From NCBI GenBank assembly GCA_029216955.1, contig JANAVB010015600.1:37074153-37138152 (forward strand): a stretch of 64,000 bases of DNA. Direction: 5' to 3'. The translations under genes and the position numbers were made by a program. Positions 35,439 through 46,881 of the stretch are shown here, piece by piece; position 1 is the first letter of the stretch; each line of letters opens with the position of its first letter. Under the pieces are notes generated by a model that saw nothing but the letters and a program-made list of their open reading frames with translations, made no database searches and was not told the DNA's origin. The stretch comes from Iris pallida (taxonomy: Eukaryota > Streptophyta > Magnoliopsida > Asparagales > Iridaceae).

Positions 35439-37840
35439 ATGTCTCCCAAGGCCGCCAAGAGATCTGCGAAGGACAAGGGGACTGCACCGAGTGGCTCTCC
35501 TCTAGCGACAGCGTCCTCGACAGTCCAAGACCCGATCATAGGTGAGGCTACGCCTCAAAATAAAGTCTTGAGCGTTAATTTGTGACGCTCACTTTTCCTC
35601 TGCCTGGACACATGTGCCCAAGGCAACATATTTCTGTGAGCATTTATAGCGCCCACAGAAGCATGCGCCTACACTGGGGTGTGTTATGCGCCCACATGCT
35701 GCTACATGTTATGCGTCCACATGCTGCTGCATGTTATGCGCCCACATAGTGTTTTGGGCACATAGGATTCCTCCAGCACTTCATTTTTTTCTACAAATTT
35801 TGAGTCTGACTTTTCTCTTCCATCCTTGCAGTTAACATGTTTTTCCCAAAACTTGATAGAATCCCTTTTTTCTCTGCTTGTCACGTCCTCGACATAAGTC
35901 TCATAACCAACATGGTTAGCAAGGTCCAGGCCAAGATCAGTCATAACTAGCCTACAGAACGGACGCTCGCCATACTTGAATAGGACAAGACTTTTTTGAA
36001 ACAGATGATTAACGATGAGAAGCTCTTACCAATCCTCCTCAGAAGAGGAAAGCTTCAACTGAATTAGCCCAGGAGCTAACTTTTAAGAGGAAGAAGAAGA
36101 CTGTCGCCTTAAGGAGAGCCAAGGAAGTGGGTGCTGGCTCACCTCCCTTGAGAAGGTCTTTCCAGCAAATTGGAAGAAGTAGAACGGCGTCATGGGCCGT
36201 TACTGTTCGGGAGGTAGATTCCTTCCTAGACTCCATAGCCGTTCTGGTCAAGCCTTTAGAAGCTTTCTCACCCTTGCATTTGTCCTTTGCACAGGACCCT
36301 AGAGTTGCAGCTGAGGCAGGTGCCTCATCGTCTGTGGAAGTGGACGTGACAACAGTATCCCCTGCTCGTCCTTAACCGATGGTTGAGGGTGGGTCTTCTT
36401 CAGCTGTAAGACATGAGCGACGGGATGATCAGGGTGAAGGCCCAGACCATGACGGCAATCAAAAGATCAGTCCCTCATATGATATTTCTTTGGGGGATAT
36501 GTCTACGATAGGAGCTATGATGAAGGACTTGGATGAAAACCAAGTCCAATCGGCTCATCCTTCCGTGGGTACGTTATCTTTGTGCCTCTCTTCGGATAAG
36601 ATTTTTCGACTTCTATTTTGTGTGCTCCTCGTGAGGCTGGCCGTGATTGTATATTCCCTTGTATACAAGGAGAAGGAATCGCTCGTAAAGATAACCCAAG
36701 GCATTGGGAGAGAAATAGAGTTATCCCCGGCTCCTCTAAATTTGCTGGTACGGAGGGATCTGTTAGTGAGCCGGTATCGGCTGCAGAAGGAGAGGTTGAG
36801 CAGCCTACTGAGGGGCCTGTTACTGAATCTGCTCCTGGTCCAGCTGGTGCCGTAGAAGATACCCGGCCTGATGCTGCTCGAGGCCTTGATATTGTTCTTC
36901 TTGAACAGCCTGGGCCTGTTCTTGGTTTTCCTGAAGCTAAGGCCGATGACTTAGCCCAGGCTGGCGCTGAGCATGCCGAAGGTACGAAATTACAACTCTT
37001 TCATACTCCCTTTTTTTTTGGTTACTAATGCATATATTATTTTCTTGTCAGGTTTGGCTTCTTGTCAGACATCTCTTTCTGGAGCGAAAGAACCTCATCA
37101 AGCATCCTCTCCGACGACCTCCACTGAAGAAGACGAGAAGGCCCAGGAAGTCATCAAAGCTTTCTATTCTGTCCTGAAAGTAAAGCTTCTTGGAGTCCTG
37201 AATCGAAATGCCGCCTTTGGCCCTGTGAAGGCTGTTGCTGAATGCCAAATACGGCCCTCGAGAGCATCGTCGGCTATAAAGAGCGGGCTAATGCTCTAAG
37301 GAGGGTTCTGAATGATCTGGAGAGTCAGGTAGCCAGATTTCGGGATGCCAAACAACGGAGCCCGACGTCGCTGTTCCGTAAAGAAGACGAGGCTTTGATC
37401 GCGGCCCTCGCGGAGGAGGAGACAAGTTTCCAAGCAAAGAAGGATGCCCTCGCTCAAGAGATAGTAAATTGGCTGATCAGTATGAGCAGTTCAATGCTGC
37501 GAGTGAGGCACGTGCTGCTTCGAAGAATAAGCTGGCTGCACAGATTATTGAGAAATATAATCACATTGCGCAGATCCAAAGTGAGATTGCTCAACTGGAG
37601 GCCAGCTTGAGGACAGCGATGTCTGAACAGGAGGACTATTTGGCTCAGGCTGCCATGACCGCCACAACTTTCGACCACTTAAAAGAACAGCTGTTGAAGT
37701 TGGAGGGAGAGCACATGAACCTGATCCCCTTCCAGGATGAAGCTGCTCGTCAAGAAGAGGTGCGCCACCATGCTACCACGAAGTTCGAAGCCGAAATTGT
37801 GGCTCTAAGGGATAATATCAATCGATTGTGTATCCCTTAG
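35439..37840 (+). pseudogene. Antisense spliced ORF in D, basic and coiled-coil protein
   Basis: This lies on the strand opposite to gag-pol, between the integrase end and the 3' LTR. Putative exons are 35439-35541, about 36020-36568, 36670-36981 and 37052-37840. Introns start GTGAGG, GTACGT and GTACGA and end in AG; each falls after codon position 1, so splicing joins the four open frames. Exon 1 gives MSPKAAKRSAKDKG; exon 2 has KRK and FKRKKKTVALRR, likely nuclear signals; exon 3 is acidic and Pro-rich; exon 4 is Ala/Glu/Gln-rich with heptads (ALRRVLNDLESQVARF, then IIEKYNHIAQIQSEIAQLEA), a coiled coil. Breaks: a TAA at 36373 and frameshifts near 37235 and 37463. AATAAA lies 78 bases past the stop. 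Antisense extra ORFs are known in Tat-lineage elements; which domain family this belongs to is not recognised. The start is inferred: a rival ATG at 35432 is in another frame. Confidence 0.68.
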
Positions 37841-37917
37841 ATTTTTGTTTGTAACTATTTCTTTTTTTAGCCGTCAAGACTCTTGTATCTTTTTCTCCAT
37901 CTTCTGATGGACGTTTT

Positions 37918-37923
37918 AATAAA
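37918..37923 (+). terminator. Poly(A) signal of the antisense gene
   Basis: AATAAA lies 78 bases after the stop at 37840, in a T-rich 3' region. This is the right strand and distance for a plant near-upstream element. Confidence 0.5.
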
Positions 37924-37974
37924 GAATCTGTTGGCCTTCAAAATTCATGAATAAAGTTTGTGAAATATCAGAAC

Positions 37975-38420
37975 TAGAGGTAATACGGACGTTGTAAGGA
38001 TATTTCTGATGGGTATTCTGTTGGAGAATTTGATGTGGACCTATTATCCGTTTTATATTCAGGGTTCTTGAATATAGATAATAAGTTGAAAGAAGCTGCT
38101 AATAGAGGTAATACGGACGTAATAGCAGAGGATGTTCTATATTTGACCAGAGGTAATATGGATGTTGAAGGATATATAACATTAGGTAGGAGTCGATAAT
38201 TCAGAGATAATATGGAGATGATTATCCTTGATGAATGCTTTGCTCAGAGGTTAAGTGGACATAGCAAAACATTTTTTAATCATCGGAAAACAATTTAGAG
38301 GTAATAAGAACATGACTTATTTTCATCAAACCGAGTTTGGGCAGAGTCAAAAACGGAAATGATTCCACTGGAGAAATATTTTTAAAGGACCTATTATCCA
38401 TGGCATATTCAAGACTCTTG
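37975..38420. repeat. Degenerate AGAGGTAATACGGACGT repeats
   Basis: Several copies of AGAGGTAATAYGGAYGT lie at about 37974, 38105, 38149, 38205 and 38290, mixed with two copies of an ATTATCCGT..ATATTCA..TTCTTGAA block (38045 and 38392). The stretch separates the antisense gene from the integrase end. No ORF is seen. Confidence 0.6.
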
Positions 38421-38521
38421 AAGTACGGATAATAGTTAGATGATTTTTTGAATCACATAAACATTGTAATGTACATTTACATGACTGAAAATATGTAAAC
38501 ACCGTTTACAAAAGGTTACAC

Positions 38522-39660
38522 TTAATGTTTCTTTAGGAACATGCCGTTGATAGGCATCATGAGCAAGTCACCATCAGGCTTGGTTAGTCAATACACACCG
38601 TTAGAGTACACTGATTCTATAACGAAAGGACCTTCCTATTTAGGCTGGAATTTTCTTTTTGTCTCGTGCATCATGACCATTGGTCTTCTCACTGCTAAGA
38701 CTAGATCACCAACTTGGAAGATTCTTTTTTTTACCTTTTTATTGAAGGCTCTGGAAAGGCGTGCTTGGTATAGCTCAATGCACTACAGAGCTAACAAGCA
38801 TTTTTCGTCTAGCGCTTCGAGCTCATGTAGTCGCAGACGGTAGCTTTCTTCGGCAGTCAACTCACTGACTAAGGCTACTCAAAGAAAAGGAATATAAATT
38901 TCGAGGGGAAGAACTGCTTCGCTCTCATAAACTAGAGAGAATGGCGTAATGCCAGTTGGAGTCCGAACCATTGTACGATAGGCCCAGAGATATTCGCCGA
39001 GCTTCTCATTCCAATCGCGCTTGTTTGAAGACAAAAACTTCTTGAGAAGTTTAACGATGGTTTTATTGAAGGCTTCCGCTAACCCATTAGCTGCTGGATT
39101 GTAGGCAGTAGTGACTACATTCTGGATTGGATTCTTATCGCAGAACCGATAGAATGTATGGCTCGCGAATTATGGACCATTATCATGGATGATCCTGCAA
39201 GGTAGGCCGAAGCGATAGATAATGTGATGTTTGATAAAAACTGATCATGTTCGACGTCTTTACTTCGGTGAGCGGTATAGATTCCGTCCATTTGGAGAAG
39301 TAATCGGTTATAACTAGGATGAATCGATGTCCTCTAGAAGATGGCAGGCTAATTGGGCCTTTCACATTCATACCCTAGGCTTCAAAAGGCCAAGATGCTG
39401 CCATCGGGTGTAGAAACTCCGAAGATTGATAAATGAAGTCAACGTGGAACTGATAATCCCTACACTTCTTTGCATATTCAACAGCATCTGCAATTATTGT
39501 GGGCCAATAATAACCCATTCGTTTGAGACGATCTTGTAATTTTGAGCCTGGTTGATGTGCTCCACAAACTCCATCGTGAGCCTCCCAGAGTGTATGTTTG
39601 GCTTCCGTGTCTGATAAATATCGTAGCAGAAGCCCTTCGTAAGAGCATCAGTACAACATT
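38522..39660 (-). pseudogene. Integrase of D, inactivated
   Basis: Read leftward on the minus strand: a zinc finger HDGVCGAH...KKCRDYQFH (about 39570-39440) in which the last Cys of HHCC is Tyr; then the core, where the usual GMDV is GMNV, so the first catalytic Asp is Asn (near 39370); DYFSKWTESIPL; IIHDNGP with the second Asp (near 39190); and ANGLAEAFNKT with the Glu (near 39080). The end has PTGITPFSLVYESEAVLPLEI and a tail with GPFVIESVYSNGVY and MMPINGMFLKKH, stopping at 38522. Frame changes near 39215 and several stops are present. With N-D-E in the core the enzyme would be dead even if read through. Confidence 0.85.
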
Positions 39661-40717
39661 TTGGTAGCTGTATCATAGTAAAGTCTGAGGGATCGCCTTT
39701 GGACAGATACTGCTTCTTTTGGGTCCTCAGGAAGGATTCCATAGACAGCATAGTCTATGAAAGAAAATCTCCAGTCTTTAACGTCGACGTTTGTTTCCGT
39801 TGTGTAACTGTGATGAATATGCATGGCGTCTTTCACACAGATTAGTTCTCGACCAGACACTGTGATCGACTGCTGAGTATTGGTAGGAACGGTCAGGGAA
39901 GCAGCAAGACCGGCTAAAGTATCTGCTTCTATATTCTGTAGTCGAGGCACGTGCTTGATGAAGAATCCAGCGAAAGTAGAAGCCAATTCGATTGTCGCTT
40001 TGTGATATGGGATGAGATCTTCGTGATGAACTTCATAATCCCCTCGGACCCGACTACCTATTAGCTTAGAATAGCCGTAAGCTTCTAGATAGTCAACTCC
40101 CAGTTGTTTTGCCAGTTAAAGGCCGATCAATAGGGCATTATATTCGGCCACATTGTTGGTGCAGGATTCCATGATAGAATGTGCACGATATATAACCAGA
40201 TGGTTGGGTGACACAAGCACGATGCCTACTCCGGCCATGATATTTCCTTTAGGTCCAGTTTTTAATGCACCGTCAAATAACATTCGCCAAATGGGGATTT
40301 CCTTAATTACGGTGTTAGACTCCACTACTTCATCGGAGATTTTATCGTAGAGTTTGGAAGATTCTGGCACTGGATGAGCTGCTAGGAAATTAGCTAACGC
40401 TTGGCCTTTTACTGCCTTCTGAGGAACAAATAACATATCGTATGGAGTCAATAGCATTGCCCATGTAGCTAAACGGGAATTAAGAGAACCCGGTTTAGTC
40501 ATGAGTATTCTGAGCGGATTAACTTTAGATATGATATGGATCGTCTGCCCAGACACATAGTGGCGTTTCTTCTGGATAGCAAATACCAGTACAAGACATT
40601 CATTTTCCACAGGTGTGTATCTGTGCTCGGCACCTACCATCGTGCGGCTGAGGTAGTAGATTGCCTGTTCATGGCCGTCTTCATTCTTCTGAGCTAATAG
40701 GGCCCCAAGGGAATGGT
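39661..40717 (-). pseudogene. RNase H plus second (archaeal-type) RNase H of D
   Basis: The first RNase H reads LGALLAQ, IYYLSRTM, ENECLVLVFAIQKKRHYV and LISK-like HIISKVNPLRILMTKPG, ending QKAVKGQALANFLAAHPVP (40717 to about 40370). The second starts IWRMLFDGALKTGPKGN, passes NNVAEYNALLIGL, and ends FFIKHVPRLQNIEADTLAGLAA (about 39930). The paired domains are diagnostic of the Tat lineage. A stop lies at 40113-40115 and another near 39645. The frame differs from that of RT by a frameshift at about 40717. Confidence 0.85.
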
Positions 40718-42540
40718 CTATAGTGCGGACATATAGAAAGAAGATGGAGCCACCAATACTGGGGGGCTTATGAGATATTTCTTGATGTCGTCAAATGCAC
40801 GTTGACATTGTTCAGTCCAGACGAAAGATACGCCTTTCTTCATAAGCTGAGTAAACGGTTGATACCTTCCAGAAAGGTTTGAAATGAATCGTCTAATGTA
40901 AGCTAGCCTTCCTTGAAGTCCGCGTAGCTCTTTGAGATTTCTTGGGGGATGTATATCGAGGATAGCTTTCACTTTCTTCGGGTCAAGATGTATACCCTTT
41001 GAAGTGATAACGAAACCAAGGAACTTACCGATGGAGACTCCTAGAAAAGACTTGGTTGGATTCATTTTGAGTTGATGTGCACGCATTAGTTCGAACACCG
41101 TTCTTAAGTCTTGGAGGTGGTTGCCCTTGAGACGACTTTTAACTGTAATATCATCTACGTAGCATTCCACTATTTTGTACAAATGATCACAGAAAACTGT
41201 GTTCATAGCTCGCTGGTATGTCATCCCTATAATTTTTAATCTGAAGGGCATCACCGTATAGCAGTATACCCCCAATGGTGTTCGAAAAGATGTGTGCTTC
41301 TTATCTTCAGAGAACATCTTGATCTGGTTGTATCCTGAGAACCCATCCATGAAGGACATCTGCTCGAAGTCGCAAGTATTATCGATCATTACGTTGGTGA
41401 TCGGTAGAGGGAACTCATCATTCGGGAATACAAAGTTCAAATTACGGTAATCGATACAGACTCGAACTTTATCGTTCTTTTTTATGACTGAAACAATGTT
41501 AGCGACCCAGTCAGGGTGTTGTTCTTCACGGATGAATCCACTTGCAATAAGCTTCTTGACTTCACTCTCGATGGCCTCCATGATATCTGGTCGGAATCGT
41601 CGTTGCTGCTGCTTCACTGGTTTAGCGTTAGATGAAATATTTAGGCGGTGCATAGCGACTTTAGGGTCCAAGCCTAGCATGTCTTCATAGCTCCATGCAA
41701 AGACGTCAAAATATTCTCTTACAAGCTATATAAGAGATTGTCATTCATCGCCAGACAGACTTCTGCTGATGAAGATTGGTTTAAAAGATGATTCATCTCC
41801 TAAATTGACTTGGACGACTTCGCCTTCAGTAGGTGGTTCATGTTGTTCAAAATGTAACTCCCACCTAGTATCCATCTTTTGAGCCCATTGTTCAAGCTCG
41901 ATCGATTGGACATCGTCTACAATTTGGTCAACTAACACCATATTGACGGACAAAGTTGCTTTGAACATGTCTCCAATACTGGAGTCTGAATCCCAGAGAC
42001 AGGAATCAGAAGAATGAGAACAAAGATCTGCTTCGACGTCTAATCTTTCAGGAGTTGTTGGAGGAGTGACATAACCCAACCCAACACCATTTTGTTGATA
42101 ATAGTTCTCAGATTTGTCGGGAGAAGCAAAGTGATATATTGGCAACTGTCGACCCCGACCGTAGTTTAGCACCTGGTCGCTTTTTATATCATATCCCATG
42201 TTTCGGATGATATTCTTGGCCTGCCAACTATATTGGAAAAGTTGCATTTTCTCAGAATCATAGTTAGCTTCAGTGTTGTGATTGGAAGAATTAGAGTCCA
42301 GAACGAACTTTCTTTCACCAATTATTCGATCGAAGATGATTAGTTCTTCACCCTTTTTTCTAGCTGGAACGATGAAGTAGTGGATATCTTCTGGCTAGAC
42401 TTTTTCTCGTAGATGAGGCATCGTGACCGGCATGCAGAGGTGTGGTCCTATGTCGTGCTCTAGAGCATATATCGTATCTATATACTGGTTTACAGATTGA
42501 CAAACATAGGAGTAATTCAAAGATAAACCTTTACTTAGAA
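40718..42540 (-). pseudogene. RT of D with upstream linker
   Basis: RT (41680 to 40718) reads ASGFIREEQHPDWVANIV, VRVCIDYRNLN, MSFMDGFSGYNQIKM, FRTPLGVYCYTVMPF, ECYVDDITVKS (intact YVDD), GKFLGFVITSKGI, LQGRLAYIRRFISNLSGR and a thumb ending PPVLVAPSSFYMSAL. A usual GLKNAGATYQRAM is here RLKIIGMTYQRAM, a degraded palm segment. The upstream linker (42540-41741) carries PEDIHYFIVPARKKGEELI and EYFDVFAWSYEDM. Stops lie near 42400 and 41740. Ogre elements have an intron between protease and RT; I cannot show one here. Confidence 0.88.
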
Positions 42541-43826
42541 ACTACGCAAGTTCTTCTTCAGGGATAGCATCATCCACTGAACGTACATTATTATGAGTAT
42601 TGATATACTCATTGAGAGGATCATTGTCTGGAACAGGAGCCACAGACTTGGCTAAGTTTGCCACATAGGGTAACTCTTCATGATTGGGAGGACGGATAGT
42701 AGGTTCCACCCGAGGTATTTTGCGGAGAGTGATGGTCAATGGTTTGACCTTATCAGGATTCTTCTTTTTAACCCAGATTATGAGAGGCTTTGGAGTACTT
42801 TTTGGAGTAGTACGTCCTTTGACTCGGATAATCAGGGGACCATCACTGGAGGATGAACTCATTTCAGCTTCATCGTCAGCTTCGTTGCCGTCATCCTTGG
42901 AGGGCTGAGATTGGTAAAGTACCGAATCTCCATAGTAGGCTTCAATGCCCTTAAAAGGATCGACATCGGCAAACTCCGCCTTTACGATGCCATCGTTGTT
43001 GACGTACTTGAAGCACTAGTACAGTGTGGAAGGAACGATCATGTTCTCGTGTATCCACGGACGTCCCAATAAGACGTTGTAGGATACATTGGTGTCGATT
43101 CCATAGCAAGAAACCTCCGTTCGGAGATCACCAATCTGGCACTTGAGACGGATCTTACCCAGCGGGTGGCTTCTTCCAGCATTGAAAGCCATGATAGTTG
43201 TATTGGTTGCATATAGCTTGTGCTGAGGGATTCCTAGAATTTGGAGTAAACTTCTAGGAATGATGCTGAGGGGGAAACCTGGATCGATGTGCATCTGATC
43301 CACCTTAATCGCCCAGATATACCCTGTATAGTACAGAGGTCTATCATGACGATTATTGTTTAGTAGTATATCCTCTTGTAAAAAGGTGATATTGGGCACC
43401 ACTTCTATAGTACTGTGGCAGTGGGGACAGGAGACAGGATCTTCAACGGAGGCTTTGACTTCAGCAAAATAAGAGTCGGCATGTAGTAATACCTCACTTA
43501 AGGCCTTTTGCATTTTATTAGAGAGGCAATAGATCGAACAGAGACAACCTGGCAGGTGTATTGGCCAGCTGTGTCAGTATGTCAAAGTTGTAAGGCCGAT
43601 CCATGCCTTCGGGAGTTGGCACCTTCAGAGACTTGTCAAATTGTGCCTCCTTCTGCTTGGCTTTGTCAGCAGTTGAAGGCTTAGACGGACCTGCTTCTGA
43701 ACTTGTAGGGGCAGCAGGAGCTTTAGAAGGTACTGCTTCTTCTTGTACAGGGTCATAAGTCTGTAGGTAAGCCTTCCCAGATCGTGTCTCGCCAGATAGA
43801 ACTTCATAAATAGGAGAAGACACCAT
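42541..43826 (-). pseudogene. Protease region of D
   Basis: Two main frames are 43826-43518 (Ala/Pro/Ser-rich linker ending FDILTQLANTPARLSLFDLL) and 43513-43016, which has IDPGFPLSIIPRSLLQILGI with the aspartic-protease-like DPG, then PLGKIRLKCQIGDLRTEV and VSYNVLLGRPWIHENMIVPSTL. A third piece (42862-42542) is Lys/Pro-rich with three KPLIIWVKKKN/GPLIIRVKGR-like repeats. The same motif order occurs in C at 27440-28350. Stops at 43518 and 43016 break the frame. Confidence 0.75.
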
Positions 43827-43838
43827 ATGACATGATTT

Positions 43839-45630
43839 TTATTTTTTGTCCCTCTCTACTTTGGAAGATACCACCCCCCGTGTCATTTCTTGCACAAGGT
43901 CCGGATGGACCCACATGATCTCACCACGTTCAGTCGTGAGTGGCACCAAGGTTGAGTTGCGAACTGGCGGCAGGTTGACGACTTCCATTATTGTCTTGGT
44001 GATTGGGACTACGCCGTCTGGGACTTCTGTGGGAGAAAAGTCACCAAATTGAAGAGAAATTATGTTAGAAGATACGACCTTATCTTTATCTACGAGGTTG
44101 ATCACTTGGCTATCGATAAGCTGTTGTATCTTCTTCTTCAGGACGATGCAATCCTTGGTAGAGTGGTGCACGTAGTGATGATAATGACAGTACTTGGGAT
44201 CGTTGAGTTGGTTTGCCTCCGCAGGACGTCGTGGTGGAGGCAATGTCAGTTTATTACCCTTCGTAAATGTGTAAAAAATGGTAATAACATTGTCATCGTC
44301 AAAGGAGAAAGTCTTCTTAGGTTTGTCAGGAGCGCCCTGAGAATTAGAAGCTCCCTTGGAAGTATCGACCTTTAAGACTTCTTTTCCTTTACCCCCACGG
44401 ACAGGGATAGTTTGCGGGTGCTTGCCTTTGTCTTCTGATTTAGGTGTTCTCAACCCCGGTAATTCTAGATTAGAGACGTCATTTTCAGCAGCATCAGTGG
44501 CTCCAATAAAAGCTGGCCATGTATCATACTTATGTATACCCAGACAGAACTTTACTGTAGGAAGGAAGTTATGTCGACAAGTATCCATAAGTTCTGAGGC
44601 TGGTATACCGAAGGGCATCTTCAATGCTAGTCGCCTGAAGCGTTCGATGAAAGCAATGACAGACTCAGTCCTCCTTTGTTTGGTCTGGATGAGGGTGGAC
44701 ATACTAACATGCATGCCACTCTCGTAAAACCTGTTGAGGAATAACCTCTCCAAGTCTTTAAATGAATTGATACAACCGTCAGGCAGACTGCAGAACCATT
44801 CAAAAGCTACCCCCTGCAAGGTGCTAATAAATAGCTTTGACAAGAACGGATCGTCCCTGGGTAAGTGTAGAGTCTGTGTGTTGAAGTATGTCATGTGTTG
44901 ACGAGGAGAAGTCATCCCGTCAAATGAATTTAGTGTCAGTGGCTTGTAGTTAGGAGGGCAAGTAGCGTTCTTCCATTCAGGAGGATAGGGTTGTGATATT
45001 CCCATCTTCTGAAGCTCGTCTTTGTGTGAGATGGTATCGAGACGGGCAACAAGAAAATCAATTTTATCCTGTTAATTGAGCAGGTGTTGAGAAACGACTG
45101 CTATACGGTTGTCGGGCATCATTGGTGAAGGACCACCTCCAGTATTTACAAGATTTGGAGGAGGCGCAACGGAATGATACTCCTTCAGTAGTGAAGGAGG
45201 GTTGTTGCTATGAGCCGGACTAACATGGGCTGAGATATTTTGTTGAGGTGGAGGAACAGCCCCAGCAGCTTGGTCCACCATGATACTGGTAAACATATCA
45301 GTGATCTTGGCAAATGCTGTTTTAAGACCCTCTAGTCGTTTGTTGGTCTGGTCACTGGCTTCTTCAGGTCTATCTCTATTCGCCATGTATATAGATAACA
45401 TGCGAGGACGAACAGAGGAGACAGTACAACTGGTGCTGATACTGTCTGTCTCTTAGTTGAAAAGTCTCTCGTCTTCAGGTAGGGGAGGTAGATAGCCACC
45501 GTTAGACTCGGAGAGATCATCATCATCTGGAAGGCTACCCCCGGTGTGAAGGTCATCTTCTTCAGACTCTGAGGGAATACTATCTCAAGCTGAAGGATCA
45601 TCACCTCCAGCTTGGGAGTCCTCGTCATCT
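43839..45630 (-). pseudogene. gag: gag of D
   Basis: The best-preserved frame (45005-43839, 388 codons) has ISQPYPPEWKN, a capsid core (TLQGVAFEWFCSLPDG, FKDLERLFLNRFY, VIAFIERFRRLALKMPFG) and a Tat-type zinc knuckle CHYHHYVHHSTKDC (C-x2-H-x4-H-x4-C). It ends IMWVHPDLVQEM and ERDKK with TAA. The N-terminal part (45630-45070, other frames) is acidic with SESEEDDLHTG and a coiled-coil-like TNKRLEGLKTAFAKI. An in-frame stop lies at 45073-45075. Homology to C covers the whole length. Confidence 0.85.
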
Positions 45631-45837
45631 ATACAGAATCTTGTCCTCGATCGAGTACCCATATAGACTCCTTCAGATGTGACAGCCTGCTGGCTATCTG
45701 TTGGCAGACTTCTTCTTCTTCTGTTCGCGGAACTGAGAGAGAAAGTTGGGTTCGTTGTCCACCTTCTTTTATTGGGGCTCCCGTAAGGGGGACCCCATGA
45801 AGCCATATTGGATGAAACACACAGTAGCTTTTCATCG

Positions 45838-46878
45838 TCAGAGCGATGCAGTCGTCGAAACACGGACTGTCTCTGAGGCACTCTCGTTGCTTTGGAGCAG
45901 CAATAGTTGATGACAATACTGGTGCACGGATGTATGCCATGAATTACTGTATCCTCCCTCGCTTGAAGGGAGTTTTGCCTTAAAACACATGTCACATGCA
46001 TCGCCGAACTTTGTATATGGGTTTGTAAGGAGAGTTGGCACATCCGAACTTAGTTCACGTGCAGGGGCAACCCCCACATCTAAGTTCTGTAATGACCTTG
46101 AAGACAGCCCCGTGCTATACGCGTTGGGGCATGTCTTTTTGTTGTGGGTGCATAGACCCTGGAGTCTGCCTTTGGGCTCATGCTTTCCAGAAGTCTTGGC
46201 AGCATGCCTAAGCTTCCTCGATGTGGGCGCATATGGGTCAGTAGAGCTTGGGCACATAGCCTTGGGCGCATGACCCTGGATGCATAATTTGTCGAAGACA
46301 GAAGTCTTCTGGCCAGAGTTATGCGCCCACACACCCTATTGGGCGTATAGCTTTGGGCGCATGCTTAGTGAAGCGGCGCTATTTTCTTTCAACTTTGCCT
46401 CCTTCATTTGTGAGCCTCGCTGCGATTGCCCAGACTGTCGAAAACTTCGATTCTTGGCATCGTAGTATTTTTCTTTGCCCAGTCTCGAGCGTTGAACTCT
46501 CTGTTGTTGGTTGAGAGAATTCGCTGGGCTAGTAGAGCCCGGAACGGTATGAGCCTTCTTCTTTAATAGATTTTCTGTGTCAGAGCCATGCGCCCACAGA
46601 GGAGCTTTATGCACCCACGAGGCAGATTCCTTCGGTTGTATATCTTCTATCACACTGGCAGGATATACACCACGAGCCTTCAGAAGCCAAGTCTTGCGAG
46701 ACTTGTTTGGCTTCATTGATTTTGAGGGAGTAGAGCCGTCCCTCGAGAGCATCTCTTCGAACGCTTGTTGATCGAACTTCACGATCAACATCTTCTGAGT
46801 GCACCCCACTTTGTCGGTATCGGATTGTGTCACCACCTTCTCGTAAGAGAAAAAGGTAGTCCCCAGCAGAGTCGCCAT
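45838..46878 (-). pseudogene. ORF1 of D (extra 5' ORF), broken after residue 180
   Basis: The ATG at 46878-46876 overlaps the first two bases of the primer site, giving MATLLGTTFFSYEKV. The frame runs to a stop at 46336 and includes VKFDQQAFEEMLSRDG, shared with C. The C-terminal part is basic (RSRLGKEKYYDAKNRSF). A second frame continues 46332-45838 and is rich in Cys/His/Pro from the repeated TATGCGCCCA word. Ogre-type elements carry such an ORF upstream of gag; its function is unknown and no domain is seen. Confidence 0.65.
46859..46877 (-). other. Primer-binding site of D (tRNA-Arg type)
   Basis: The minus strand reads TGGCGACTCTGCTGGGGAC four bases after the LTR end. This is the site I associate with Ogre/Tat elements primed by tRNA-Arg. 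It also encodes residues 2-7 of ORF1. Confidence 0.8.
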
Positions 46879-46881
46879 TTT

